Assembly (NCBI GenBank): GCA_003215335.1
Contig: QCKM01000002.1
Span: 124,001 to 188,000, forward strand
Reading direction: 5' to 3'
DNA: 64,000 nucleotides
Source: Prochlorococcus sp. AG-409-P01
GTDB lineage: Bacteria > Cyanobacteriota > Cyanobacteriia > PCC-6307 > Cyanobiaceae
Shown here: one piece after another, positions 53,702-62,981 of the stretch
How the letters are laid out: every line of letters begins with the position of its first letter
How positions within the stretch are numbered: the stretch's first letter is position 1
Translations under genes and position numbers: made by a program
Notes under the pieces: model-generated
Seen by the model: the letters and a program-made list of their open reading frames with translations, nothing else
What the model was told of the DNA's origin: nothing
The model's database searches: none

Positions 53702-55105
53702 TCAGTTTTCAGAATTCAGATTCGCCATTGAAGCAGGATCGACAATGAGATCAAAATCTGATTCGCTTATATGGCCTAGTTCTATAGCTGCTTGTCGAAG
53801 AGTGAGGTTTTTTTTATGAGCATGCTGGGCAATTTGAGAGGCTTTCTCGTAACCGATCTTTGGGGCTAAAGCTGTGACGAGCATTAAAGACCCCTCTAAA
53901 TTACGTTGGATTTGAGGCCTATTGGGCTCTATTCCATTGATCAAATGTATCCGACAATTTCTACATGCATCATGTATTAACTCGATGCTGTGGAGGAGAT
54001 TGAAACCAATTAGGGGCTTATAAGAATTCATTTGCAAATGACCACCGGCTCCAGCCATCGCGACGGCTGAATCAAGGCCCATTATTTGTGTACATACCAT
54101 GGCCATTGCTTCGCATTGAGTGGGATTTACTTTGCCTGGCATGATTGAGCTGCCGGGTTCATTTTCGGGAAGAAGAAGCTCTGATATTCCTGCTCTTGGA
54201 CCGCAGCCAAGGAAGCGAATATCATTCACTATTTTTAAAAGAACAATTGCCAACATGCGTATATGAGCCATTGCATTTACCAAGCCGTCATGACTTGCCA
54301 TTAATGCGAACTTATTTCTAGCTGAACATAAGGGTAGGCCAGTGAGGATTGCTAGTTCTTTGGTTGCTTTTTTATCAAATAGCGGCGGAGCACTTAGGCC
54401 AGTACCTAATGCTGTTCCTCCAATAGGTAGTTGGTATAGCTCGAGAAGGCTTATTTCAATACGCTTTTGGGCAAGAGAAATTTGATCCCGCCAGGCAGAT
54501 GCTTCTTGGCCAAGCGTTAGAGGGACTGCATCCTGTAGATGGGTCCGCCCTATCTTTACTATTTTTTGCCAAGCTTTGCTTTTGTCATCCATGGCTTTGA
54601 CTAATAGTTCGAGCTCTGGAAGTAATTGCTCTTTAATGGCTAATGCTGCCGCAATATGAATCGCACTAGGGAAAGAATCGTTGGTTGATTGTGAACGGTT
54701 GACATGATCATTTGGATGAACTGGTTGATGGCTACCTAAAGCATGGCCAGTTGCCTGGGAAGTTAAATTGCTTATGACTTCATTGACATTCATATTGGTT
54801 TGGGTGCCGCTACCTGTTTGCCAAACCCTTAGTGGGAACTGATCATCATGTATCCCATCTGCAATTGCTGAAGCTGCTTCTATGATCAAATCACCTCGAT
54901 AATTATCAAGAACACCTAGCTTGCTATTAACAATTGCAGATGCTTTTTTGATCAGAGCCAATGCATGAATTATTTCTAAAGGGATAAGGTCTTTGCTGAT
55001 TGCGAAGTTTTTCAAAGATCTTTGTGTTTGAGCTCCCCAGAGGACATTCGCCGGCACTTCGATAGCGCCCATGCTGTCGTATTCAATTCGCAGAGTTTCA
55101 GCCAT
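53702..55105 (-). CDS. fumC: class II fumarate hydratase
   Basis: FumC interconverts fumarate and malate without an Fe-S cluster. The 467-residue protein has the superfamily signature GSSIMPGKVNPTQCEA near residue 320, SGTQTNMNVNEVI and the HPNDHVNRSQSTNDSFPS loop that binds substrate. Start and length are normal. It lies upstream of nothing obvious on its strand; purB ends 153 bp before its start, and the gap contains the imperfect inverted repeat at 55202-55233. Confidence 0.97.
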   Translation of the reverse strand: MAETLRIEYDSMGAIEVPANVLWGAQTQRSLKNFAISKDLIPLEIIHALALIKKASAIVNSKLGVLDNYRGDLIIEAASAIADGIHDDQFPLRVWQTGSGTQTNMNVNEVISNLTSQATGHALGSHQPVHPNDHVNRSQSTNDSFPSAIHIAAALAIKEQLLPELELLVKAMDDKSKAWQKIVKIGRTHLQDAVPLTLGQEASAWRDQISLAQKRIEISLLELYQLPIGGTALGTGLSAPPLFDKKATKELAILTGLPLCSARNKFALMASHDGLVNAMAHIRMLAIVLLKIVNDIRFLGCGPRAGISELLLPENEPGSSIMPGKVNPTQCEAMAMVCTQIMGLDSAVAMAGAGGHLQMNSYKPLIGFNLLHSIELIHDACRNCRIHLINGIEPNRPQIQRNLEGSLMLVTALAPKIGYEKASQIAQHAHKKNLTLRQAAIELGHISESDFDLIVDPASMANLNSEN

Positions 55106-55201
55106 TTCGTTTTAGGTAAGTGGCAGGAGCTGGACAAGGGATTTTTTAAGCATGAAGAATTCGATCAGTTTTCCATAGAATCTATTGAGCCTTAATTGCT
55201 C

Positions 55202-55233
55202 ATTGGGGTTGCACTGCTTTAAACAATCCCAAT
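55202..55233. repeat. 10-bp inverted repeat between purB and fumC
   Basis: ATTGGGGTTG (55202-55211) pairs with CAATCCCAAT (55224-55233) through nine Watson-Crick pairs and one G-T pair if read on the plus strand; on the minus strand, the coding direction here, the same position is a C-A mismatch. The loop is 12 nt. It begins 96 bp upstream of the fumC start and lies 26 bp past the purB stop. It could mark the purB 3' end or a binding site near the fumC promoter; no T run is attached. Confidence 0.3.
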
Positions 55234-55258
55234 TGGAAATCTGTCTAGTTTATTTGGT

Positions 55259-56554
55259 TCAGAGCCCAAGTCTCTCCCATATCACTTTTAAATTTGCTTG
55301 GTGAATTTCTGTACTAAAGCAATCTGCAAGCTTTTCTTGGCTGATCAGCTTAGATACTTTCTCATCACCCTCAAGGTTTTTGCGGAAATTTCCGCCCTCC
55401 TTGTTCCAGGCAAGATGTGCATGGGTTTGGACAATTTTGTAGGCGTCTTCTCTACTCATTCCTTCTTCAACGAGAGCCAAAAGTACTCTTTGGCTAAAAA
55501 CAACACCTCCATATACATTCATATTGCGAAGCATATTTTCTGGATAAATACCAAGCCCTTCAATTACCTGGGTCATTTCCCTAAGCATGAAATGCAAAGT
55601 TGTCGAACAGTCTGGCAACATCATTCGTTCAGTTGAACTATGACTGATGTCACGTTCATGCCAGAGGGCTACATTTTCTAGTGCAGCCACGACATAGCTA
55701 CGAAGAACTCTGGCTAACCCACTGATTCTTTCACTCCGGATAGGGTTTCGTTTGTGTGGCATTGCAGAACTGCCTTTTTGGCCTTTGGCAAAGCTTTCTT
55801 CAACTTCTAAGACGTCGGTTCTTTGCAAGTTGCGAATTTCAGTAGCAAACCGATCAAGTGAAGCTCCTACTAAGGCAAGTGTTTGTACATATTCTGCATG
55901 GCGATCTCTAGATATCACTTGAGTGCTTGCTGTGTCAGGGGTAAGGCCAAGCCTTTCACAAGTGAGCTGCTCTACTCTTGGATCTGTGTTGGCATAGGTA
56001 CCCATTGCGCCACTGATTTGGCCTACTCCTACGACTTGTTTTAGTCGGTTTAATCGTTCGGCATTGCGCAATGTTTCTGCTAGCCATCCTGCAAGCTTGA
56101 ACCCGAAGGTTATAGGTTCCCCATGAATCGCATGAGAACGGCCAATCATTACTGTTTTTTTATGGCCTTTTGCAAGTTTGCGGAGTGCAAACTCAAGCCC
56201 TTTTAGTTCATTAAGCAAAAGTCCAATTGAGGCTTTTAGTTGTATTGCTAATCCTGTGTCTAGAACATCGCTACTTGTCAGGCCAACATGGATAAAACGG
56301 CCTTCTTCTCCAACATTTTCATTCAAATTGGTCAGGAAAGCGATTACGTCATGTCGAACTTCCGCTTCGATTTCAAGAATCCTTTCAGACGTGAAGGAAG
56401 CCTTCTCTTTTATTTTTTGCATAGCAGATTCTGGAAGTCTGCCCAGCTGGCAGTTGGCTTCACATGCTGCTAGCTCGACATCGAGCCAGCTTTGATATTT
56501 GGCCTGGTCGGTCCAGATTTGGCCCATTTCAGGCAATGTGTAACGCTCGATCAA
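55259..56554 (-). CDS. purB: adenylosuccinate lyase
   Basis: PurB catalyses two fumarate-releasing steps of purine synthesis (SAICAR to AICAR and adenylosuccinate to AMP). The 431-residue protein contains HVGLTSSDVLDTGLAIQ, GRSHAIHGEPITFGFKLA and the signature GSSAMPHKRNPIRSE near residue 261. It belongs to the same superfamily as its neighbour fumC but is not a recent duplicate by sequence. It starts 43 bp after the small hypothetical gene upstream, so the two may share a transcript. Confidence 0.97.
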   Translation of the reverse strand: MIERYTLPEMGQIWTDQAKYQSWLDVELAACEANCQLGRLPESAMQKIKEKASFTSERILEIEAEVRHDVIAFLTNLNENVGEEGRFIHVGLTSSDVLDTGLAIQLKASIGLLLNELKGLEFALRKLAKGHKKTVMIGRSHAIHGEPITFGFKLAGWLAETLRNAERLNRLKQVVGVGQISGAMGTYANTDPRVEQLTCERLGLTPDTASTQVISRDRHAEYVQTLALVGASLDRFATEIRNLQRTDVLEVEESFAKGQKGSSAMPHKRNPIRSERISGLARVLRSYVVAALENVALWHERDISHSSTERMMLPDCSTTLHFMLREMTQVIEGLGIYPENMLRNMNVYGGVVFSQRVLLALVEEGMSREDAYKIVQTHAHLAWNKEGGNFRKNLEGDEKVSKLISQEKLADCFSTEIHQANLKVIWERLGL

Positions 56555-56597
56555 GGCCCGAATACGTTTAATTGTGTATTGAACTTAGTTCCTTGGC

Positions 56598-56867
56598 TCA
56601 CGCAGACTGAAGTCGCCCGTGTTCCACCTCCCATTGAACTGACATTCCCCATGACTGTTGTCGGACCAAACAGCGCCCTCCTTTGCAGTTGATCACTTGA
56701 AAGGGAGGGAGATCCTGTGGCTGGTTGTCTAGTTTTACAAAACTCCCAGGTCTTAGCAGCTCTAGGACTTTTGCAGGCTCAACTGATGGCACAAGATGAA
56801 GTCTGTTGAGCTTTTGCTCATCAGAGTTTTCAGGGGAAGGTGAAGGGTTAGTGGGTATCACGTCCAC
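56598..56867 (-). CDS. small hypothetical protein
   Basis: The product has 89 residues: a disordered, Pro/Ser-rich N-terminus (DVIPTNPSPSPENSDEQK) and a compact C-terminal part (LLRPGSFVKLDNQPQDLPPF, then GGRCLVRQQSWGMSVQWEVEHGRL) that looks like a small beta-rich fold, perhaps SH3-like. I do not recognise a named family; the composition and the position directly before purB suggest a real picocyanobacterial gene. It is divergent from tlyA with 91 bp between the starts. Confidence 0.65.
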   Translation of the reverse strand: MDVIPTNPSPSPENSDEQKLNRLHLVPSVEPAKVLELLRPGSFVKLDNQPQDLPPFQVINCKGGRCLVRQQSWGMSVQWEVEHGRLQSA

Positions 56868-56958
56868 TAAGTAAGTTGTGTTGATCTTCTCGGGGTATTG
56901 GGCAAAATTGACGAGTTGAGCGGTTTTTGTTCAGATTTCCATCTGCTTTTATGACGAA

Positions 56959-58109
<1,151 letters not shown>

Positions 58110-58136
58110 TTATTAGTTGAAGTAAGTGGATAAATA

Positions 58137-58367
58137 TTATTGGAATTTAGTGCTAATAGATAGTTCTGGAATCACTCCTAAATTTAGGCCAGCCTGATTT
58201 GCGTCCTCACAAAGTTCCCGAGCCTCTTCATTAGGCAACTTGACTAGACCAGAGGCTAGGGCTTCCCAATGGTTCTCAGCGAAATGTGTCTGTAGCCAAA
58301 GGATTCCATGAATACTCATTGGTCGTAAATGGGTGCCTCTGTCTGTAGTGATTAAAGATATGTCCAT
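58137..58367 (-). CDS. small hypothetical protein upstream of glnB
   Basis: This 76-residue soluble frame starts MDISLITTDRGTHLRPMSIHGILWLQTHF and ends GVIPELSISTKF. It is mostly helical with an acidic middle (LPNEEARELCEDANQAGLNLG). I do not recognise a family with certainty, but the coding look and the position 39 bp ahead of glnB suggest a conserved picocyanobacterial gene. A hairpin with a T run (58369-58412) ends directly before its ATG, so its expression may depend on read-through or on a promoter inside the hairpin region. Confidence 0.65.
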   Translation of the reverse strand: MDISLITTDRGTHLRPMSIHGILWLQTHFAENHWEALASGLVKLPNEEARELCEDANQAGLNLGVIPELSISTKFQ

Positions 58368-58368
58368 G

Positions 58369-58412
58369 AAAAAGGCCCTTGTCTTGACCCATTAGGGGGG
58401 CAAACGAGGGCC
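58369..58412 (-). terminator. terminator/attenuator-like hairpin before the glnB-linked small gene
   Basis: On the minus strand GGCCCTCG (58412-58405) pairs with CAAGGGCC (58381-58374; one G-T pair), with an inner CCC/GGG helix, and is followed at once by TTTTT (58373-58369). The next base but one begins the ATG of the 76-residue gene. It is 24 nt after the DUF4278 gene's stop and so likely ends that transcript, while its abutment to the next start codon would suit attenuation. Confidence 0.6.
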
Positions 58413-58436
58413 GAGGTTGTCGCTTTTGCTACAGAT

Positions 58437-58655
58437 TTAATTGTTCATGCTGCGAGCTACCGCATCTTGACGATGATGATAAATGCTCCCGCGGTAGTGG
58501 AGTTCTACACTTTCGTTAACTGGCTGGGCCTCATGTTTTAAAGGCGATTCGTAACGATTTCCGCGATAAACATGCTCGAAGAGTGCACTGCTTGCCTCTT
58601 CATGTTCAGCGGGACTATAGGTAACTCCGCGATAGGTCCTTTGTTGAGTGGTCAT
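58437..58655 (-). CDS. DUF4278 family protein with YRG repeats
   Basis: The product has 72 residues and three copies of a YRGxxY motif: TYRGVTYS (near 7), VYRGNRYE (near 29) and HYRGSIYH (near 53), which is the mark of DUF4278. These short cyanobacterial proteins have no known role. The start is ATG at 58655. Upstream is the 337-bp palindrome-rich gap; downstream a terminator-like hairpin follows 24 nt after the stop. Confidence 0.78.
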   Translation of the reverse strand: MTTQQRTYRGVTYSPAEHEEASSALFEHVYRGNRYESPLKHEAQPVNESVELHYRGSIYHHRQDAVARSMNN

Positions 58656-58992
58656 GGGATTAACCTCGAAGGGAAGAGAGTTTCCTTGCTATTAAGAAAG
58701 GAGATTCGCCACCTCTAGGGAAGGAGCGTTGCTTCGCCTGGCGGGGGCTACTTCCGGCTTAATGGACCATCAAAATTTTGATGGTCGAGCTCAACGTTTT
58801 GTCCTTCAAGATAGTTCTAGACCAATACTGATGTTCATGGTGAACATTTTTAGAAAATTTTGTGAAAAGTTTCTAAAAAAACAAGCTTTTGTAGATCCTT
58901 TTTCGCTTTTGAATGGTTGGTGAGGGGCGCTTTTCTTTAGTTTGCTTCTGATGGTGGAGATTTAAGTTCTTGTAAGGAGCGCTTTTATCTTC
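58656..58992. other. gene-poor, palindrome-rich gap between DUF4278 gene and queF
   Basis: This 337-bp gap lies between divergent genes. It holds a perfect 22-bp palindrome (58765-58786), GTTCA-TGG-TGAAC (58833-58845) and a 10-bp inverted repeat TTTTTAGAAA/TTTCTAAAAA (58847-58856 and 58870-58879). A 53-codon frame from ATG 58762 to 58923 crosses these (a TTG at 58729 would add 11 codons), but its composition and the palindromes inside it argue against a protein; it cannot be fully excluded. The gap also must hold the promoters of both flanking genes, and a small RNA is possible. Confidence 0.45.
58765..58786. repeat. perfect 22-bp palindrome
   Basis: Two 11-base arms, GACCATCAAAA and its complement, meet with no spacer. 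As DNA this is a symmetric site such as a dimeric repressor would bind; as RNA it would form a 9-bp stem with an AATT loop. It lies 110 bp upstream of the DUF4278 start and 207 bp upstream of the queF start. No second copy was noticed in the window. Confidence 0.6.
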
Positions 58993-59400
58993 GTGAAAAA
59001 TGTTGACCCGCATACCCATTCTCCCCTGTATGGGGAAAGAGCTATCAATGAAGGTGCTCTGATCTGTTTCGATAACCCTAGCCCTAATCGGGTTTATGAG
59101 ATCTCAATTGATTTGCCTGAGTTCACCTGCCAGTGCCCTTTTTCTGGATATCCGGATTTCGCTGTATTGCGATTGTGTTATCAACCAGCGCTAAAGGTGG
59201 TGGAGCTTAAATCAATCAAGCTTTATGTGAATAGCTATAGGAATCTCACTATTTCTCATGAAGAAGCTGCGAATAGAATTCTTGATGATCTCATTTCAGT
59301 TTGTGAGCCAAATTGGATGCAACTTGAGGCAGATTTCAACCCAAGGGGCAATGTTCATACTGTTGTCAAAGTGAGTCATGGGATTAGAAAGCCGTGTTGA
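58993..59400 (+). CDS. queF: NADPH-dependent 7-cyano-7-deazaguanine reductase QueF
   Basis: QueF reduces preQ0 to preQ1 for the queuosine modification of tRNA. The 135-residue protein is the short, unimodular type. Cys48 in FTCQCPFSGYPDF is the expected nucleophile, Asp55 the paired acid, and ELKSIKLYVNSYRN (71-84) is the family NADPH/substrate motif. The start is GTG at 58993, with AAGGAG about 14 nt upstream. It converges on ccsB with 2 bp between the stops. I see no preQ1 riboswitch in the gap before it. Confidence 0.94.
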   Translation: MKNVDPHTHSPLYGERAINEGALICFDNPSPNRVYEISIDLPEFTCQCPFSGYPDFAVLRLCYQPALKVVELKSIKLYVNSYRNLTISHEEAANRILDDLISVCEPNWMQLEADFNPRGNVHTVVKVSHGIRKPC

Positions 59401-59402
59401 AT

Positions 59403-60689
59403 TTATGCTTTTGACTGATTGAAGAGGCTTGGTAATTCATTCGCTAGGCCAGAGAGGTTTCTATTGCAGAGTCCACCTAAATGCAGAGCAGATTGTTTTG
59501 GATCAGCTACTGCCCATAAATGGCGAGTGGCAATTATGCTTAAGCCACCACCGATAAGAGTTAAAGCAAAGCCCGCATATACCAATGGAACTCCAGGGTC
59601 TCGTTTTAAAAGTAGACCGCTAGCGGGTAGGACTTCTGATACACGAATTGATAGGCCATTAATCTCTCCTGCGGGTCCACCTGGCCGCAGATTCAGTATC
59701 AGTTCGCCATTGGAACCATATATTTGTATTGGCCCAGTTTCGTTTGAAAGGCTTAAAAGCACTCTTTCACTATTGTCAGGACTGGTAGGCAGAATTAGTC
59801 CCCAAACTTGTTCTCCTAATTCAGGGAAATTGCTTAAAGGAAGCTGTAATAGTGGACTTTTGCCGATTTGGAGAGTTATCGCAGCCAAGCTCCAGTCAGC
59901 TTGATAAACCGTTAGCCCTTTAAATCGGAGGGGGTGATTGACACTGATTTCTTGAAGGTTGCCAGCGTTTTCTCCAGGCTCAATCAACTCTATTTTGGAA
60001 CGAAATTGTTCTGGTCTACCTACTGAATCTCTCTCAATTCCAAATTCATTTAGTTGAAGAGTGAGTTGGTTGATTCCATTTCTGTCTAGTAATTCGAAGG
60101 AACGCCCAGGAGCTAAGAAGCGTTCTACCTTTTGGCCGTTAAGTGCTCCCCATACTGCGCCAAACATAAGCACTATCAGACCAAAGTGCACAAGAGGTGG
60201 ACCTACTCGACCAATTACCCCTTTGCGAGCTGCAAGACGAAGGTGTTTTTGTTTTACTTGCCAACCTTTTTGTTGTAGACGTAGAGCCAGTTTTTCCAGA
60301 CTCAATTCATCTTCTGGTATTGCTTGGGTTTCTGCTAAGGCCAGTTTGCTTAGTTGACGTGGTTCTTTGTAGTCGATCCAGCTTAAAGCTGCTTTTAGAG
60401 CGGGCCATTGCCTGCGCCAACTGCAAATAATGAGAGAAAGGCCAAGCCATGCCAATAGTGATAGGAACCAGCTACTGGTATATATGTGATCCATCTCTAA
60501 TCGGAGGATCATTTCTGCGTTGAATATTCCCAACCACGGTTTTTTGCTATATAACTCGAAGTAATTCGCTGAGAGCTCGTTTTGCGGGATGCTTGTCCCT
60601 AGGCCGCTAGATACTGCAATTATTAAGAGCAGAGCTATTGCAATACGTAGATCAGATATGAAAGCAATGATTTTTCTGAAAATTTTCAT
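59403..60689 (-). CDS. ccsB: cytochrome c biogenesis protein CcsB (Ccs1/ResB)
   Basis: CcsB/Ccs1 works with CcsA in System II to attach haem to apocytochromes c on the lumenal side of the thylakoid. The 428-residue protein has three N-terminal membrane segments (about 12-32, 70-88, 163-185), a large lumenal domain and a final membrane helix near 370-392 ([20 protein letters not shown]). The pattern matches the ResB family. It starts 3 bp after ccdA and is the last gene of the ftsW-ccdA-ccsB set. CcsA is not in the window. Confidence 0.93.
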   Translation of the reverse strand: MKIFRKIIAFISDLRIAIALLLIIAVSSGLGTSIPQNELSANYFELYSKKPWLGIFNAEMILRLEMDHIYTSSWFLSLLAWLGLSLIICSWRRQWPALKAALSWIDYKEPRQLSKLALAETQAIPEDELSLEKLALRLQQKGWQVKQKHLRLAARKGVIGRVGPPLVHFGLIVLMFGAVWGALNGQKVERFLAPGRSFELLDRNGINQLTLQLNEFGIERDSVGRPEQFRSKIELIEPGENAGNLQEISVNHPLRFKGLTVYQADWSLAAITLQIGKSPLLQLPLSNFPELGEQVWGLILPTSPDNSERVLLSLSNETGPIQIYGSNGELILNLRPGGPAGEINGLSIRVSEVLPASGLLLKRDPGVPLVYAGFALTLIGGGLSIIATRHLWAVADPKQSALHLGGLCNRNLSGLANELPSLFNQSKA

Positions 60690-60692
60690 GCA

Positions 60693-61397
60693 TTAGATCC
60701 ATCTAGCTAAAAGGGTCAGCAAGCCAGTTGCTACCAGCAGTGCTCCACTGATTGGTGGTATCCATCTACTTACTGAGCGAAAGGCCAAGAGATTTGGAAT
60801 AAACGCAGCTGCAGTGCCTGCCATGAGTAGAGGAATTATTTGCCCAAAACCAAAGGATGCAAGCATTACCATCCCTACTACAGGACGACCATTTTGAGCG
60901 ATCCATCCAAGGAGAACTGCCAACACAGGAGTTGTGCAAGGTGAGGCCGCCAGCCCAAAGGCTAGTCCTGCTGTGATAGGGGCTATTGGGGCTGGTACTT
61001 TGGATTGCCAAATGCTTGGGTCAGGCCCTTGTGGTAAAGGCAGCTTTATTAGTCCAAGCAGATTGAGACCCATGCCTACAGCGAGTAGTGCGACTAGTGT
61101 CGGAATGAATAATGGAACTTGGCCATATATCCGCCCTAGAAGCCCACTGATTGTCCCCAGCAGAACTAACGCACTAACGATTCCCCCGCAAAAAGCTGTG
61201 CTGCGCATTAAGGGACTTTGTCGGTTATTAAAACCTGCAAGGTATGCCACTGTCACGGGTAAAAGTGATATCGAGCATGGACTTAGACTTGTTAATAAAC
61301 CTCCAAAAAACACTAAGAAAATTGTTAATGGACCTGGATTGGCTAGGCCATTAATTAGCAATTCCTCGCTATTGCGAGCTAAATCAGAGATGGCCAA
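60693..61397 (-). CDS. ccdA: thiol-disulphide transporter CcdA
   Basis: CcdA passes reducing equivalents across the membrane to keep apocytochrome c thiols reduced. The 234-residue protein has six membrane helices and the paired Cys motifs LSPCSISLLPVTVAYLAGF and ASPCTTPVLAVLLGW. The start is TTG at 61397; no ATG, GTG or TTG lies in frame between it and an upstream stop. It stands 60 bp after ftsW (with a small CCGGC-TTA-GCCGG hairpin at 61421-61433) and 3 bp before ccsB. Confidence 0.93.
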   Translation of the reverse strand: MAISDLARNSEELLINGLANPGPLTIFLVFFGGLLTSLSPCSISLLPVTVAYLAGFNNRQSPLMRSTAFCGGIVSALVLLGTISGLLGRIYGQVPLFIPTLVALLAVGMGLNLLGLIKLPLPQGPDPSIWQSKVPAPIAPITAGLAFGLAASPCTTPVLAVLLGWIAQNGRPVVGMVMLASFGFGQIIPLLMAGTAAAFIPNLLAFRSVSRWIPPISGALLVATGLLTLLARWI

Positions 61398-61457
61398 GTC
61401 CAGGGTGGGAATCGTCTCTGCCGGCTTAGCCGGATCAAATAAGATTATTTACCTTAT

Positions 61458-62696
61458 CTAGTAGTGGATCTTTTTTAGTTGTCGCTCTGATAAAAGTTCT
61501 GTTGACTCTAGTGAACAGCGGATCAGAAGCCCTGCGATTAGGAGGCTCGATAAAAGTGAATTACCTCCATAGCTAACCATTGGGAATGGCAGTCCAGTTG
61601 TTGGCATGACACCTGAGGCGACCGCCACATTCATAATTGCTTGTCCAACCAGAATGGTGCTACAGCCTATTGCGACTAGCTTGGCTTTGTTGTTTCGACA
61701 GCGGATTGCAATTCGCAATCCTAGAAATGCAACGAGCATTAGGAAGAGCAATAACATCAACGAGCCGACGAATCCAAACTCTTCAGCGAAAACCGCATAG
61801 ATGAAGTCAGTACTTTGAATTGGCAAATATTGGAGTTTTTGTGTTGAGAGGCCAAACCCCTCTCCAAACCATCCTCCAGAACCTATAGCGAGAAGACTTT
61901 GGACAAGTTGGTAGCCATGTCCTTGAGGATCTTGCCAAGGATCTAGAAATGAAATTACTCGCAGACGTTGATAATCATTGATAAGGATGCTTGTGGCTCC
62001 TGATAAACCACCTAATAGGGCCGTAGCAATGAGGGTTCGAAACCTAAGTCCTGCTGCCATGGCCATTAGCCAAAGTAAAATCCCTACTAAAGCTGCTGTG
62101 CTTAGGTTTGGTTGTTTGAGTATGAGGAGTAAAAGTGTTCCGAAGATTAACAACCAAAAAATTTTCTGATCTGAACTAATTCGCTTCCAATAGGCGAAAA
62201 GATTTGCAGCTTGAAGTACCACAAATGGCTTTATTAATTCTGATGGTTGTATTTGGAGAGGCCCTAATATCAACCATCTACTTGCACCATTGACAGTGGT
62301 GCCAATAAATAAGGTTGCTCCTACCAGAAGGCAGCCTATCCATACACAAGGCCCTGCAAGATTTAGCCACCTTCGAAGATTTGTTGACATTGAAAAACCA
62401 AGTAGGGTCCAACTGGCGGTCATCCAGATCAATTGGCGCTTGATGTAATACGCTCCGTCTCCCATTTCTCGGCTAGCAACCCACCAGCTTGCAGAGCCCA
62501 GAACCAAAAGCCCAGCAATGCTCCAGAAGGCAATTAATGTAAGTAGTAAACGAGCTTCGGCTGGCCAAAGAACCCAAGGTAATGGCAGAAGCTTTTGTAA
62601 TAAGGACAATTTATGGACACGATTCCCTTGAGTTTTTTTGGAGGTTCCGTCTCTATGGTGGCGACTTCCGGTTTTCAATTCGGAGGGACTTCTCAA
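61458..62696 (-). CDS. ftsW: FtsW/RodA family peptidoglycan polymerase, probably FtsW
   Basis: FtsW is the septal SEDS glycosyltransferase acting with FtsI in cell division. The 412-residue protein has a basic cytoplasmic N-terminus (~35 residues) and about ten membrane helices. SEDS landmarks include GASRWLILGPLQIQPSELIKP, SIQSTDFIYAVFAEEFGFVGS (here PIQSTDFIYAVFAEEFG) and GLPFPMVSYGGNSLL. FtsW is favoured over RodA by SIQS/PTTGLPFP-type motifs, though the two are close. It precedes ccdA by 60 bp on the same strand. Confidence 0.9.
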   Translation of the reverse strand: MRSPSELKTGSRHHRDGTSKKTQGNRVHKLSLLQKLLPLPWVLWPAEARLLLTLIAFWSIAGLLVLGSASWWVASREMGDGAYYIKRQLIWMTASWTLLGFSMSTNLRRWLNLAGPCVWIGCLLVGATLFIGTTVNGASRWLILGPLQIQPSELIKPFVVLQAANLFAYWKRISSDQKIFWLLIFGTLLLLILKQPNLSTAALVGILLWLMAMAAGLRFRTLIATALLGGLSGATSILINDYQRLRVISFLDPWQDPQGHGYQLVQSLLAIGSGGWFGEGFGLSTQKLQYLPIQSTDFIYAVFAEEFGFVGSLMLLLFLMLVAFLGLRIAIRCRNNKAKLVAIGCSTILVGQAIMNVAVASGVMPTTGLPFPMVSYGGNSLLSSLLIAGLLIRCSLESTELLSERQLKKIHY

Positions 62697-62932
62697 AACT
62701 GAGTTGCAGGTTTCTTTTGACCTATTGAGACGCTCCTAAGGCAATTTGCCAAGTCTTGCTAACACCAAGAGAAATTTGGTGATGAGAATGAATAAAGCAG
62801 TTCGAGAGTTGTTATTGGTTTTCTCTTGCTGGTTTGAGTAGCCTTTTGTTCATTGATCAATATTTAGATTGACATTAAATAGGTTTTGTTTGAAGGGACT
62901 TCTGCTTAGTATTTTACAAATAAAAATTGGAA

Positions 62933-62949
62933 TATTTTAAGTTAAAATA
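62933..62949. repeat. A+T-only palindrome before the terminal methyltransferase gene
   Basis: TATTTTAA and TTAAAATA flank a single G, a perfect 8-bp symmetric repeat ending 32 bp before the ATG at 62982. The right arm contains TAAAAT, a fair -10 box, so the palindrome could overlap the promoter. The rest of the 285-bp gap (62697-62981) is A+T-rich and holds nothing else I can name. Confidence 0.35.
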
Positions 62950-62981
62950 GAAGACCGCAAGATCTTGACTTGTTCCTTGAC

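Noticed and set aside
53702-56554. fumC and purB as a tandem duplication
   Set aside because: They belong to one superfamily and share the GSS-MP-K-NP loop, but sequence and length differ too much for recent duplication; adjacency is probably chance.
58729-58923. Frame of 64 codons (53 from ATG 58762) in the DUF4278/queF gap
   Set aside because: It runs through a perfect palindrome and a second inverted repeat; composition is not gene-like. Kept only as a remark in the gap entry.
58656-58992. preQ1 riboswitch upstream of queF
   Set aside because: I looked for a short hairpin followed by an A-rich tail and a pseudoknot partner near the GTG; none was convincing.
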